From positions 71,733-135,732 of the forward strand of contig NZ_FOQK01000006.1 of NCBI RefSeq assembly GCF_900113715.1: 64,000 nt of DNA, given 5' to 3'. The notes beneath the pieces were generated by a model. The model made no database searches. It was not told the origin of the DNA and was given only the letters and a program-made list of their open reading frames with translations. The stretch comes from Pseudoselenomonas ruminantium (GTDB taxonomy: Bacteria; Bacillota; Negativicutes; Selenomonadales; Selenomonadaceae). The translations under genes and the position numbers were made by a program. Below are positions 1 to 7,907 of this stretch, one piece after another. Every line of letters begins with the position of its first letter. Within the stretch, counting starts at the first letter, position 1.

Positions 1-879
1 CCGCTCAAGCAGTGCCTGACGGCAAATAAGATCACGGAGATCATGGGCATCGTCAATGGTACGACCAACTACATGCTCACGAAGATGACCGAGTGCGGCA
101 GTGATTACGATGAGGTGCTCAAGGAGGCACAGGCCAAGGGCTATGCCGAGGCGAATCCTTCAGCCGATGTCGATGGCCTCGATGCTGCGCGCAAGGCGGC
201 CATCCTTGCTTCGCTGGCGTTCAATACCCGCGTGGAGCTCAAGGACGTATCGGTGGAGGGCATCACGAAAATCACGCCAGATGATATCGAATACGCGCGC
301 AACCTCGGCTATGTCGTGAAGCTGCTGGCTGTCGGCAAGGATTCGCCCGAGCATGGCGTCGATGTCCGCGTGCATCCGGTGTTCCTGCCCAAGGAGCATC
401 CGCTGGCAGCGGTCAATGGCGTGTTCAACGCAATCTTTGTCCGCGGCAATGCGATCGGCGAGGCGATGTTCTATGGTCAGGGAGCCGGTTCGCTGCCCAC
501 AGCTTCAGCTGTTGTCGCAGATATCATCGATGTCTCCCGCGATATCGTCAATGATACCTTTGGGCGCGTGCGCTGCACCTGCTATGAGCAGAAGCGTCTC
601 TGCCCGCTGGAAGAGACGGAGTCGTCTTACTACGTGCGCTTGCTGGTGGATGATAAGCCCGGCGTCCTCGGCCTTATCGCGACGGCGTTCGGCGATGCCG
701 GCGTCAGCCTCAAATCGGTCATCCAGACCCAGCGGAATATCGTCGACCATGCCGAGATCGTCGCTATCACCCATGCGGTCCGTCATGCGAGCATCCAGGC
801 AGCTCTGCAGGAGCTCAAGGGGATGCCGGTGGTCGATGAGATCCGCAATGTCATTCGCGTAGAGAAGGAGCAGGCTTGA
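1..879 (+). CDS. hom: Homoserine dehydrogenase, C-terminal part (5' end outside window)
   Basis: The reading frame is open from base 1, so this is the last 292 residues of a longer protein. Homoserine dehydrogenase reduces aspartate semialdehyde to homoserine with NAD(P)H, the branch point to threonine and methionine. The NGTTNY motif lies at fragment residues 19-24, and the family signature around DVDGLDAARK follows. A C-terminal ACT domain (about residues 208-285) suggests feedback control by an amino acid, usually threonine. The stop overlaps the thrB start (TGATG), so the two genes are translationally coupled. Identification is firm; only the N-terminal NAD-binding part is missing from view. 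Confidence 0.96.
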   Translation, partial: PLKQCLTANKITEIMGIVNGTTNYMLTKMTECGSDYDEVLKEAQAKGYAEANPSADVDGLDAARKAAILASLAFNTRVELKDVSVEGITKITPDDIEYARNLGYVVKLLAVGKDSPEHGVDVRVHPVFLPKEHPLAAVNGVFNAIFVRGNAIGEAMFYGQGAGSLPTASAVVADIIDVSRDIVNDTFGRVRCTCYEQKRLCPLEETESSYYVRLLVDDKPGVLGLIATAFGDAGVSLKSVIQTQRNIVDHAEIVAITHAVRHASIQAALQELKGMPVVDEIRNVIRVEKEQA

Positions 880-1811
880 TGTCTTTTGCAGATCATACGA
901 TAAGAGTCCGTGTTCCGGGCACGAGCGCCAACTGCGGCCCGGGCTTTGATGCGATAGGACTGGCTTGCACCGTCTATAACGATCTGGAGCTCACGCTCAA
1001 GAAGGAAGCAGGCGTCAAGATCACGATAAGCGGCGAGGGGGCTGCGAACATCCCCTGCGATGGCCGCAATATCGTCTGGCGGTCTGTGCAGTATCTTTTG
1101 CGCAAGGCAGGCCTTCTTGACCAATATCTGGGCGCGGTCATCCATATGGAGAACAACGTGCCGTTGTCGCGGGGCCTGGGCAGCAGTGCCACGGCGATCG
1201 TCGCCGGCCTCAAGGCCGCCAATGTATTGATCGGCAACCGCTTCAACCGGCGGGAGCTGTTGCAGTTCGCTACGGATATCGAGGGACATCCCGATAATGT
1301 AGCTCCGGCGATCTTTGGCGGCTTTACCGTGAGCACCGTGACGCGGGGGGATGTGGAGTGCTTCTCGTTCTTGCCGAAATTCCGCATGAAGCTCATCGTG
1401 GCCGTGCCGGATTTCCCGCTGTCGACGCGCAAGGCACGCGCTGTGCTGCCGGCACAGGTGCCGATGGCCGATGCTGTGAACAATATCAGCCGGGCTTCGA
1501 TGCTCGTGGCGGCACTCTGCAAGGGCAATGAGAAGTTCCTGCGCAATGTGTTTGATGATGCACTGCACCAGCCGTATCGTGCCAAGCTGATTCCGGGCAT
1601 GTATGATGTCTTCGCAGCTGCCCGCAAGGCGGGAGCGCTCGGAGCTAACCTCAGTGGAGCCGGGCCTTGCCTGATTGCCTATGCGCTCGAGCGCCGCCAC
1701 TGTGAAGAGGCGGTGGGGGAAGCGATGAAGGCTGCTTTCCGCCAGCATGATGTGGAGGCGAAGATCCTCATCATGGATCTGGATACGCGCGGTGCGCATA
1801 TCGTGAAATAA
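879..1811 (+). CDS. thrB: Homoserine kinase
   Basis: Cytosolic GHMP-family kinase of 310 residues that phosphorylates homoserine, the penultimate step of threonine synthesis. The GHMP ATP-binding motif PLSRGLGSSAT is at about residues 94-104, and the C-terminal glycine-rich motif LSGAGPCLIAYA is also present. The ATG at 879 overlaps the hom stop; a TTG at 876 is also in frame but less likely. Length is normal for bacterial ThrB. The hom-thrB pair is followed by a strong terminator. Confidence 0.96.
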   Translation: MSFADHTIRVRVPGTSANCGPGFDAIGLACTVYNDLELTLKKEAGVKITISGEGAANIPCDGRNIVWRSVQYLLRKAGLLDQYLGAVIHMENNVPLSRGLGSSATAIVAGLKAANVLIGNRFNRRELLQFATDIEGHPDNVAPAIFGGFTVSTVTRGDVECFSFLPKFRMKLIVAVPDFPLSTRKARAVLPAQVPMADAVNNISRASMLVAALCKGNEKFLRNVFDDALHQPYRAKLIPGMYDVFAAARKAGALGANLSGAGPCLIAYALERRHCEEAVGEAMKAAFRQHDVEAKILIMDLDTRGAHIVK

Positions 1812-1822
1812 GAGCCATACCG

Positions 1823-1852
1823 ACACCTTCTCCTGCGGGGGAAGGTGTTTTT
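1823..1852 (+). terminator. Rho-independent terminator after thrB
   Basis: An 11-bp stem (1823-1833 with 1838-1848, one G-U pair) closes a 4-nt loop and is followed by a run of five T. It separates hom-thrB from the CCA-adding enzyme gene. Confidence 0.85.
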
Positions 1853-1880
1853 GATGATACAGGAGAGTAAGGGGAACACG

Positions 1881-3122
1881 ATGAAGGAAGAAGAATTTGC
1901 CCGGCGGCTGAAAGCGGCTGGTGCACGTGTGTTTTTGGTCGGTGGCTGGGTGCGTGACTATGTGCGCGGCGTCACGCCCCATGACAAGGATTATATGGTC
2001 TCCGGCATCACCGAGCAGCAATTCACGGTGCTCCTGCCGGAGGCTGTCAAGGTGGGCCGATCGTTCCCGGTCTATCTGGTCACGATCGACGGCCAGCGAT
2101 CCGAGGTCGCCTTTGCGCGCAAGGAACGCAAGACGGGCAGCGGCTATAACGGTTTTTCCGTTGACTATAACCCTGAGGTGACGGTGGAGGAGGATCTCTA
2201 CCGCCGCGATACGACCATGAACAGCCTGGCCATGGAATTGCCCCAGGGGGAAATCATCGATCTCTACGGTGGCATCGCTGACATCCGGCAGCAGCGCATC
2301 CGCGCCATATCGGAGCATTTCTGCGAAGACCCTGTACGGGCCCTGCGGGCTGCGCGTCAGGCGGCTGAGTTCGGCTTCGCCATCAGCGACGACACGTATG
2401 CGCTGATGGCTGCTTGCCAAGAAGAGCTTGGTGCAGAGCCGGCCGAGCGGCTGCTGGCTGAGCTGCGGCGTGCCCTGCAGGCACCAAAGCCGTCCGTGTA
2501 TTTCCGCAGCCTTGCCCGAGCTGGCCTGTTGGCTGTGGTATTTCCGGAGCTGGCCGCATTGATCGGCAAAACGCAGCCTGTGGCGTTCCATCCCGAGGGC
2601 GATGCGTTTGCGCATACGATGCTGGTCGTCGATACGGTGGCTGCCGAAACGGATTCCCTGTTGGCACGGTTCGCCGGCCTGGTGCATGACTTGGGCAAAG
2701 GACAGACGCCCAAGGAAATGGAGCCGCACCATTACGGACATGAGGAACGGGGGCTGGCAATCCTCAAGGCTTGGAACGCGCGCATGACACTGCCCAGGGA
2801 GTGGCTCCAGGGCGGCCTGTTCGTGATTGCCCAGCATATGCGGGCCCCGCGCATCGGCAAGGCGGCCAAGATCGTCGATCTGCTGCTGGCAGTAGACAAA
2901 AGCTGCCTGAGCTGGCCGGAGTTCAATGCGGTGATCCGTGCGGATCATCACAGCCTGCCATGGTATCTCGCGCAGGCTCCGGCCATCGTCCGGCAGCTGA
3001 AGCGCGTGAGCGGCCGCGATTGTCCTGCAGGCATGACAGGCCCGCAGGTAGGCGTATGGGTACGGAATCAGCAGGTCAAAGTTTATCGAAATCTCTTGAT
3101 TGATTCGGATTGTGCCGATTAG
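1881..3122 (+). CDS. cca: CCA-adding tRNA nucleotidyltransferase with HD domain
   Basis: A 413-residue protein that adds or repairs the 3' CCA end of tRNAs. The nucleotidyltransferase head carries the GGxxR-type motif VGGWVRDY near residue 20 and the metal-binding DKD near residue 35. An RNA-binding middle follows, then an HD phosphohydrolase domain with VHDLGKG near residue 268. This domain order matches the E. coli-type multifunctional CCA enzyme. The ATG at 1881 was chosen because AGGAGAG lies just upstream; a longer in-frame start at 1845 would lie inside the terminator. Confidence 0.92.
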   Translation: MKEEEFARRLKAAGARVFLVGGWVRDYVRGVTPHDKDYMVSGITEQQFTVLLPEAVKVGRSFPVYLVTIDGQRSEVAFARKERKTGSGYNGFSVDYNPEVTVEEDLYRRDTTMNSLAMELPQGEIIDLYGGIADIRQQRIRAISEHFCEDPVRALRAARQAAEFGFAISDDTYALMAACQEELGAEPAERLLAELRRALQAPKPSVYFRSLARAGLLAVVFPELAALIGKTQPVAFHPEGDAFAHTMLVVDTVAAETDSLLARFAGLVHDLGKGQTPKEMEPHHYGHEERGLAILKAWNARMTLPREWLQGGLFVIAQHMRAPRIGKAAKIVDLLLAVDKSCLSWPEFNAVIRADHHSLPWYLAQAPAIVRQLKRVSGRDCPAGMTGPQVGVWVRNQQVKVYRNLLIDSDCAD

Positions 3123-3124
3123 AG

Positions 3125-3153
3125 TTGCCAAATTTTCAAAAAGTCGCTATAAT
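3125..3153 (+). promoter_or_regulatory. Promoter for the carbonic-anhydrase-like gene
   Basis: TTGCCA (3125-3130), a 17-bp spacer and a perfect TATAAT (3148-3153) stand right after the cca stop and 65 bp before the next start codon. Confidence 0.75.
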
Positions 3154-3217
3154 TAAGATAATAAATGGCGCACGAAAAGCGTCAGTCGATATGGAGATGC
3201 TGAGGAGGCGACAGTTC

Positions 3218-3736
3218 ATGAGCTACATCATTCCGTATAAATCGGTGGCACCAAAGATCGATCCAAGTGTTTTTCTAGCTCCGTCGGCTACGGTAGTCGG
3301 TGATGTCGAAATCGGTGAGGGAGCAAGTATCTGGTTCAATGCGGTGGTCCGCGGGGATTTCCAACCCCTCCGGATCGGCAAGAATACCAACGTCCAGGAT
3401 AATGCGGTGATCCATGTCATGGCGAATGTTCCTACGGAGATCGGCGATGATGTCACGATCGGGCACAATGCGATCATCCATGCACGCAAGATCGGCAACA
3501 ACTGCCTGGTGGGCATGGGGTCGATCATTCTGGGCTATACCGAGATCGGTGACAACGTCGTGATCGGCGCGGGGACGATGATCACTCAGCATAAGAAGAT
3601 CCCAAGCAATTCGCTCGTCTATGGCAACCCGGCGCAGATCATCCGGGCACTGCGCGAGGACGAGATCGAGGCATTGCATGATTCGGCGCTCGACTATCGC
3701 AAGGTAGCAGAAAATTACAAGGCAGAGATGCTTTGA
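3218..3736 (+). CDS. Gamma-class carbonic anhydrase-like hexapeptide-repeat protein
   Basis: A 172-residue left-handed beta-helix protein built from hexapeptide repeats (I-G-x-x-x and V-x-I-G patterns through the middle). The family includes YrdA/PaaY and true gamma-carbonic anhydrases, which hydrate CO2 using a metal held by three histidines between subunits. Histidines in NAVIHVM and in GHNAIIHA sit where these ligands are expected, so metal binding is plausible; actual activity is inference. The ATG at 3218 follows GAGGAGG; longer in-frame starts upstream overlap cca and the promoter. Confidence 0.88.
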   Translation: MSYIIPYKSVAPKIDPSVFLAPSATVVGDVEIGEGASIWFNAVVRGDFQPLRIGKNTNVQDNAVIHVMANVPTEIGDDVTIGHNAIIHARKIGNNCLVGMGSIILGYTEIGDNVVIGAGTMITQHKKIPSNSLVYGNPAQIIRALREDEIEALHDSALDYRKVAENYKAEML

Positions 3737-3779
3737 TTGATTTTAATATTTCTATACTTAGGCAAGGGGATTTGTTTCA

Positions 3780-4217
3780 ATGGAAAAAACACTCGTACTC
3801 ATCAAACCGGATGCGTTCAGCAAGCATTACAGCGGGGATATCATCAAGCGCTATGAGCAGGAAGGCTTCCGCATCGTGGCGATGAAGCTGCTCAAGATGG
3901 ATGAGCGGCTGGCATCCATCCATTACGAGGAGCATATCGGCCGTCCGTATTATGACGATCTCGTGAGCTTCATGACGTCAGCACCGCTGATTGCGCTGGT
4001 CCTTGAAGGCGAGGATGCCATTGCCCGCGTCCGCAAGCTGCATGGCAAGACGAATCCGGCTGAGGCCGAGGAGGGTACGATCCGCAAGCAGTTTGCTGCC
4101 AGCGGCAGCCGCAATGCGGTCCATGCGTCGGATAGCGTCGAGAATGCCAACCGCGAGATACATATCTTCTTCAATGAGACGGAGATCCTCGATGGCCAGT
4201 ATCATGCCAAAGAGTGA
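3780..4217 (+). CDS. ndk: Nucleoside diphosphate kinase
   Basis: A 145-residue cytosolic enzyme that balances NTP pools by moving the gamma phosphate through a phosphohistidine. The active-site motif NAVHASDS contains the catalytic histidine, and the start TLVLIKPDA is typical. Length is standard. It has AAGGGG upstream and ends at a clear terminator, so it is probably transcribed with the preceding gene or alone. Confidence 0.96.
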   Translation: MEKTLVLIKPDAFSKHYSGDIIKRYEQEGFRIVAMKLLKMDERLASIHYEEHIGRPYYDDLVSFMTSAPLIALVLEGEDAIARVRKLHGKTNPAEAEEGTIRKQFAASGSRNAVHASDSVENANREIHIFFNETEILDGQYHAKE

Positions 4218-4235
4218 TCTGCGATAGGAGCAGAG

Positions 4236-4263
4236 GCTCCAGGTTACGGCCTGGAGCTTTTTT
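4236..4263 (+). terminator. Rho-independent terminator after ndk
   Basis: Perfect 8-bp G+C-rich stem (4236-4243 with 4250-4257), 6-nt loop, then six T. Confidence 0.9.
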
Positions 4264-4405
4264 GCTGCCTGCGGTAGAGCCTTTGGTAGTGGAGCCTGGT
4301 ATCTATGGGATTGGCAGAGTTTCTGGGAAAATATAGCAGCCGCAGCAGGATATTATAAATTTTCGGAGAATACAGATAATATCATAACAATAGGAGGGAA
4401 TGTCA

Positions 4406-6469
4406 ATGAAGAACTATAAGAGTACCAATATTCGCAATGTCGCTGTCGTGGGACATGGGAAAACAGGCAAGACAAGCCTGCTGGATGCCTGTCTGTTCAA
4501 TACGGAAGCCGTGAAACGTCTCGGAAGTGTTGAGGATAACACGAGCGCTTTGGACTATGAGCCAGAAGAGACGAAACGCGGTATGACGGTCAACCTGAAA
4601 CTGGCAGCCTGCGAATGGCGGGACTTCAAGCTCAATTTCATTGACACGCCGGGCTATCCGGATTTCGTTGGCGAAGTGAAGGATGCGATGGCGGCGGCCG
4701 ATAGTGCCTTGATTGTCATTTCGGCTTCGTCGGGCATCAAGTCTGGTACGGAGAATGCATGGTACTATGCAGAGGAGAACGAATTGCCGCGGGCTTTTTT
4801 CATTAACAAGATGGACCGTGAGCATGCGGACTTCGACGGGGTCGTCGAGGAGCTGCGCGTGCGCTTCGGCGACGGCGTCGTGCCGGTGCAGCTGCCGATC
4901 GGCAAAGAGGCAGCGTTCCAAGGTGTTGTGGACCTGCTGTCTCTGCATATGAAGATCGTCACCCATGACAAGGAGGTCATCAAGGACGAGGTGCCTGAAT
5001 ACATGGCAGCAGAAGTCGAGCAGGCACGGCAGAAGATGATCGAAGCGATTTCCGAGTTCAACGATGAGCTGCTGGAGAAATATATCGAGGGGGCCGATAT
5101 CACGGAAGTGGAGATTGCCGCGGCGCTCATCGAGGGCATCCAGGCTGGCAAGATCTTTCCGGTGTTCTGCGGGTCAGCAAAGCAGAACATCGGCATGCGC
5201 AAGCTGATGAATGGCATCGTCGAGTACATGCCGACGCCGTATTTCAAGGTATCAATCGGCCTTGACCCCGTGAGCGGCGAGCTCAAGGAGCGCCATACCG
5301 AGGATGCCTTCTCGGCACAGGTATTCAAGACAATCGTCGATCCCTTTGTCGGGCGCCAGAGTTTCATCCGTATCTTGTCGGGGGATATGCGCGGGGATGC
5401 ATCGTATTTCCATCCGAACAAGGAAAACGAGGAGCGCATCGGCACGCTGTTCACGATGCAGGGCAAGGTCCAGCACAATCTGAATCAGGTGGCGGCTGGC
5501 GATATTGTCGTGACGACGAAGCTGCAGCAGGTGAAGACTGGCGACACGCTCTGCGATAAAAGCGATGCTATCCAGTATGAAGCAATCGCGTATCCGGAGG
5601 CGATGCTGGAAATGGCAGCCTCGGCCCACAAAAAAGGCGAAGAGGATAAGGTATTCGGTGCGCTGGCCAAGCAGCAGGATGAAGATCCGACCATCCTGGT
5701 AAGCAAAAACAAAGAGACAGGGGAGACCTTGGTCCGTGGTGTCGGCGAAGTCCATCTGGAGATATTGGCCGAGAAGCTCCAGCGCAAATTCGGGGCGGAG
5801 ATCGAGCTCAGCAAGCCACGGGTGCCATACCGTGAGACGATACGCCAGAGTGTCAAGGTACAGGGACGCCACAAGAAGCAGAGCGGTGGTCATGGACAGT
5901 TCGGCGATGTCTGGCTCGAGATCGGGCCGCGCGAAGCTGGTTCGGGCAACGAGTTCACCGAGACGATCTTTGGCGGCAGCGTGCCGAAGCAGTATATCCC
6001 AGCCGTCGAGAAGGGGACAGCTGAGACGCTGGCCCAGGGCGTGTTGGCAGGATTCCCGGTTGTTGATGTCAAGGTCAATCTTTACGATGGCTCCTATCAT
6101 CCTGTCGATTCGTCGGAGGCAGCATTCAAGACGGCGGCAGCCCTGGCCATCCGCAAAGGAGTCATGGAGGCAGACCCGATCCTGCTCGAACCGATCGAGA
6201 CCATCAAGGTCCTGACGCCGGAGTATTATCTAGGTGATGTCATGGGACGGCTCAACAGCAAGCGCGCCCATGTGCTCGGCGTCGATAGCAAAGACCGTGA
6301 TATGAGTGAAATCCAGGCCTTGATCCCGCTGGCAGAGCTCTATAAGTTCGCAACGGACCTGCGTTCGCTGACACAGGGACGCGGCTCGTATCAGCTGGAA
6401 TTTGCCCGCTATGAGCCGGTGCCGGAGCGCGCGGCCGCAGACATCATTGCCGAAGCACAGGCACGGTAG
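4406..6469 (+). CDS. Elongation factor G-like GTPase (FusA paralogue)
   Basis: A 687-residue translational GTPase with EF-G domain order. The G1 loop reads GHGKTGKT instead of the GHIDAGKT of canonical EF-G, a mark of the EF-G-like / FusA2 group. G3 DTPGYPDF and G4 NKMD are intact, and the EF-G domain IV and V regions follow. Its role is not fixed for this group: a second EF-G, a ribosome-recycling factor or a stress variant are possible. It stands alone rather than in a str operon. The ATG at 4406 is 8 nt from GGAGG; the in-frame ATG at 4400 is too close. Confidence 0.9.
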   Translation: MKNYKSTNIRNVAVVGHGKTGKTSLLDACLFNTEAVKRLGSVEDNTSALDYEPEETKRGMTVNLKLAACEWRDFKLNFIDTPGYPDFVGEVKDAMAAADSALIVISASSGIKSGTENAWYYAEENELPRAFFINKMDREHADFDGVVEELRVRFGDGVVPVQLPIGKEAAFQGVVDLLSLHMKIVTHDKEVIKDEVPEYMAAEVEQARQKMIEAISEFNDELLEKYIEGADITEVEIAAALIEGIQAGKIFPVFCGSAKQNIGMRKLMNGIVEYMPTPYFKVSIGLDPVSGELKERHTEDAFSAQVFKTIVDPFVGRQSFIRILSGDMRGDASYFHPNKENEERIGTLFTMQGKVQHNLNQVAAGDIVVTTKLQQVKTGDTLCDKSDAIQYEAIAYPEAMLEMAASAHKKGEEDKVFGALAKQQDEDPTILVSKNKETGETLVRGVGEVHLEILAEKLQRKFGAEIELSKPRVPYRETIRQSVKVQGRHKKQSGGHGQFGDVWLEIGPREAGSGNEFTETIFGGSVPKQYIPAVEKGTAETLAQGVLAGFPVVDVKVNLYDGSYHPVDSSEAAFKTAAALAIRKGVMEADPILLEPIETIKVLTPEYYLGDVMGRLNSKRAHVLGVDSKDRDMSEIQALIPLAELYKFATDLRSLTQGRGSYQLEFARYEPVPERAAADIIAEAQAR

Positions 6470-6487
6470 GAATATGTGCAAGCCTCA

Positions 6488-6517
6488 GGGCCTTTCCTTT
6501 TGCGGAGAGGCCCTTTT
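6488..6517 (+). terminator. Rho-independent terminator after the EF-G-like gene
   Basis: A 10-bp stem (6488-6497 with 6504-6513, one G-U pair), 6-nt loop and four T. Confidence 0.85.
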
Positions 6518-6608
6518 CACTTGCAAACACGGGGTAAAGATGTTAAGCTAATAAGGTAATTGCTGCCGTGTCTGCGGCAAAAAAAACAAAGAAAAGAGAT
6601 AGTGTATT

Positions 6609-7841
6609 ATGTGGGAAAAAGTTTGCGCTGGAATGTTGGGCGCGATGATGATAACGGGGACGGCGGCCGGTGTTTCGGCTGCTGAGAAGGGCAGTGTGCA
6701 GCCGCAGGTGGCCGTGGCACCTGCCGCTGAGAAAGAGCAGGCCGCGCAGCCTGCTGCACAGCCAGCTGCGCAGGAGCCGGTGGCTGATGTGGCAGCAGAA
6801 GAGAAGAAGGACGAGCAGAAGAAAGAAGACCAGCTGAAGATCTCGATCAATCTGGCGGCGCGTTCGCTGGCACTGTACCGTGGCGCGGAAAAGGTCCGCC
6901 TGTATCCGATTGCACCGGGAACGGCCTCGACGCCGACGCCGACTGGTTATTACAAGGTCAGTGAAAAGGAAGTCAATCCGACCTGGACAGACCCCGAGAC
7001 TGGCACATCAATCCCGTCGGGCCCTGATTGTCCGCTGGGATATCGCTGGATTGGCGTGCAGGGCAACATCGGCATCCACGGTACGAACAATCCCGGCTCT
7101 ATTGGCACGTATGCTTCCCATGGCTGCATGCGCATGTTTGAGAAGGACGTCGAGGAGCTTTACAGTCTGATCCATGTCGGCACGCCGATTGAAATCACGT
7201 ATAACCGTGTAGTCGTCGAGAAGGCGCCGGCTGATGGTACGGTCGTATACTACATTTATCCCGATGAGTATGGCTGGCAGAAGATTACAACCGAAGAAGT
7301 GCATAAATGGCTCAGTGGCTATGGTGTTGGCAATTTTGTCAGCGATGAGGAAATTGACAAGAAAATCGTCGAATCGGATGGCAATCCGACGTATATTGGC
7401 AAGGTTTATCCGCTCTATGTCAATGGCAAGCGGTTGAAGAACAATGCCGTTGAGCAGGATGGTGTACTGTATTTGCCGGCAATCGATCTGGCGGATGCTG
7501 TCAAGGTCAACCTGGGCTGGATTCCAGAGGCGCAGACGCTCATGAGTACCTATGGCAAGGCACTTGGCGTGGATAAGCGCGATGTGCTTTATTGTACGGA
7601 TAAAGATGTACGGACGTTGTTCCATTTGACGGGTGGCATGGACAAGGAGAAACGCTATTCGCTGCAGACCGTTGCTGCTGAAGTCCGTACGGAAAAAGAG
7701 CCTGCGGCTCAAAGCCAGAAGGTTGCGGGTGACACAAAAGCAGTGCCTGTGCAAGAAAAGGCAGAGACTAAGCCGGTGCTGACCGATGGCAGTGCCAGCA
7801 AGAAATCGTTGACGGAAATCTACCAGGAGGCTACGAAGTAA
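6609..7841 (+). CDS. Exported L,D-transpeptidase (YkuD domain)
   Basis: A 410-residue exported protein. Residues 1-25 form a signal peptide, followed by an Ala/Pro/Gln-rich linker. The YkuD catalytic domain (about residues 75-200) ends with the motif SHGCMRM holding the nucleophilic cysteine, preceded by HGTNNPGSIG. Such enzymes make 3-3 peptidoglycan cross-links or attach outer-membrane proteins to the wall. The segment near residues 260-350 (YVNGKRLKNN, LYLPAIDLADA) resembles copper-amine-oxidase-like N-terminal repeats that often accompany wall enzymes. The tail is charged and low in complexity. It is monocistronic, after a terminator and before a long gap to polA. Confidence 0.9.
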   Translation: MWEKVCAGMLGAMMITGTAAGVSAAEKGSVQPQVAVAPAAEKEQAAQPAAQPAAQEPVADVAAEEKKDEQKKEDQLKISINLAARSLALYRGAEKVRLYPIAPGTASTPTPTGYYKVSEKEVNPTWTDPETGTSIPSGPDCPLGYRWIGVQGNIGIHGTNNPGSIGTYASHGCMRMFEKDVEELYSLIHVGTPIEITYNRVVVEKAPADGTVVYYIYPDEYGWQKITTEEVHKWLSGYGVGNFVSDEEIDKKIVESDGNPTYIGKVYPLYVNGKRLKNNAVEQDGVLYLPAIDLADAVKVNLGWIPEAQTLMSTYGKALGVDKRDVLYCTDKDVRTLFHLTGGMDKEKRYSLQTVAAEVRTEKEPAAQSQKVAGDTKAVPVQEKAETKPVLTDGSASKKSLTEIYQEATK

Positions 7842-7907
7842 GCACCAGGTTCCTGGAAAATGATCGGTTGGTACATTTTTAATTGAACAATATGAGGAGG
7901 AATCCTG

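Noticed and set aside
783..3131. A 782-codon open frame on the minus strand opposite thrB and cca
   Set aside because: It lies antisense to two clearly recognised genes, has no family resemblance and reflects G+C-rich codon bias.
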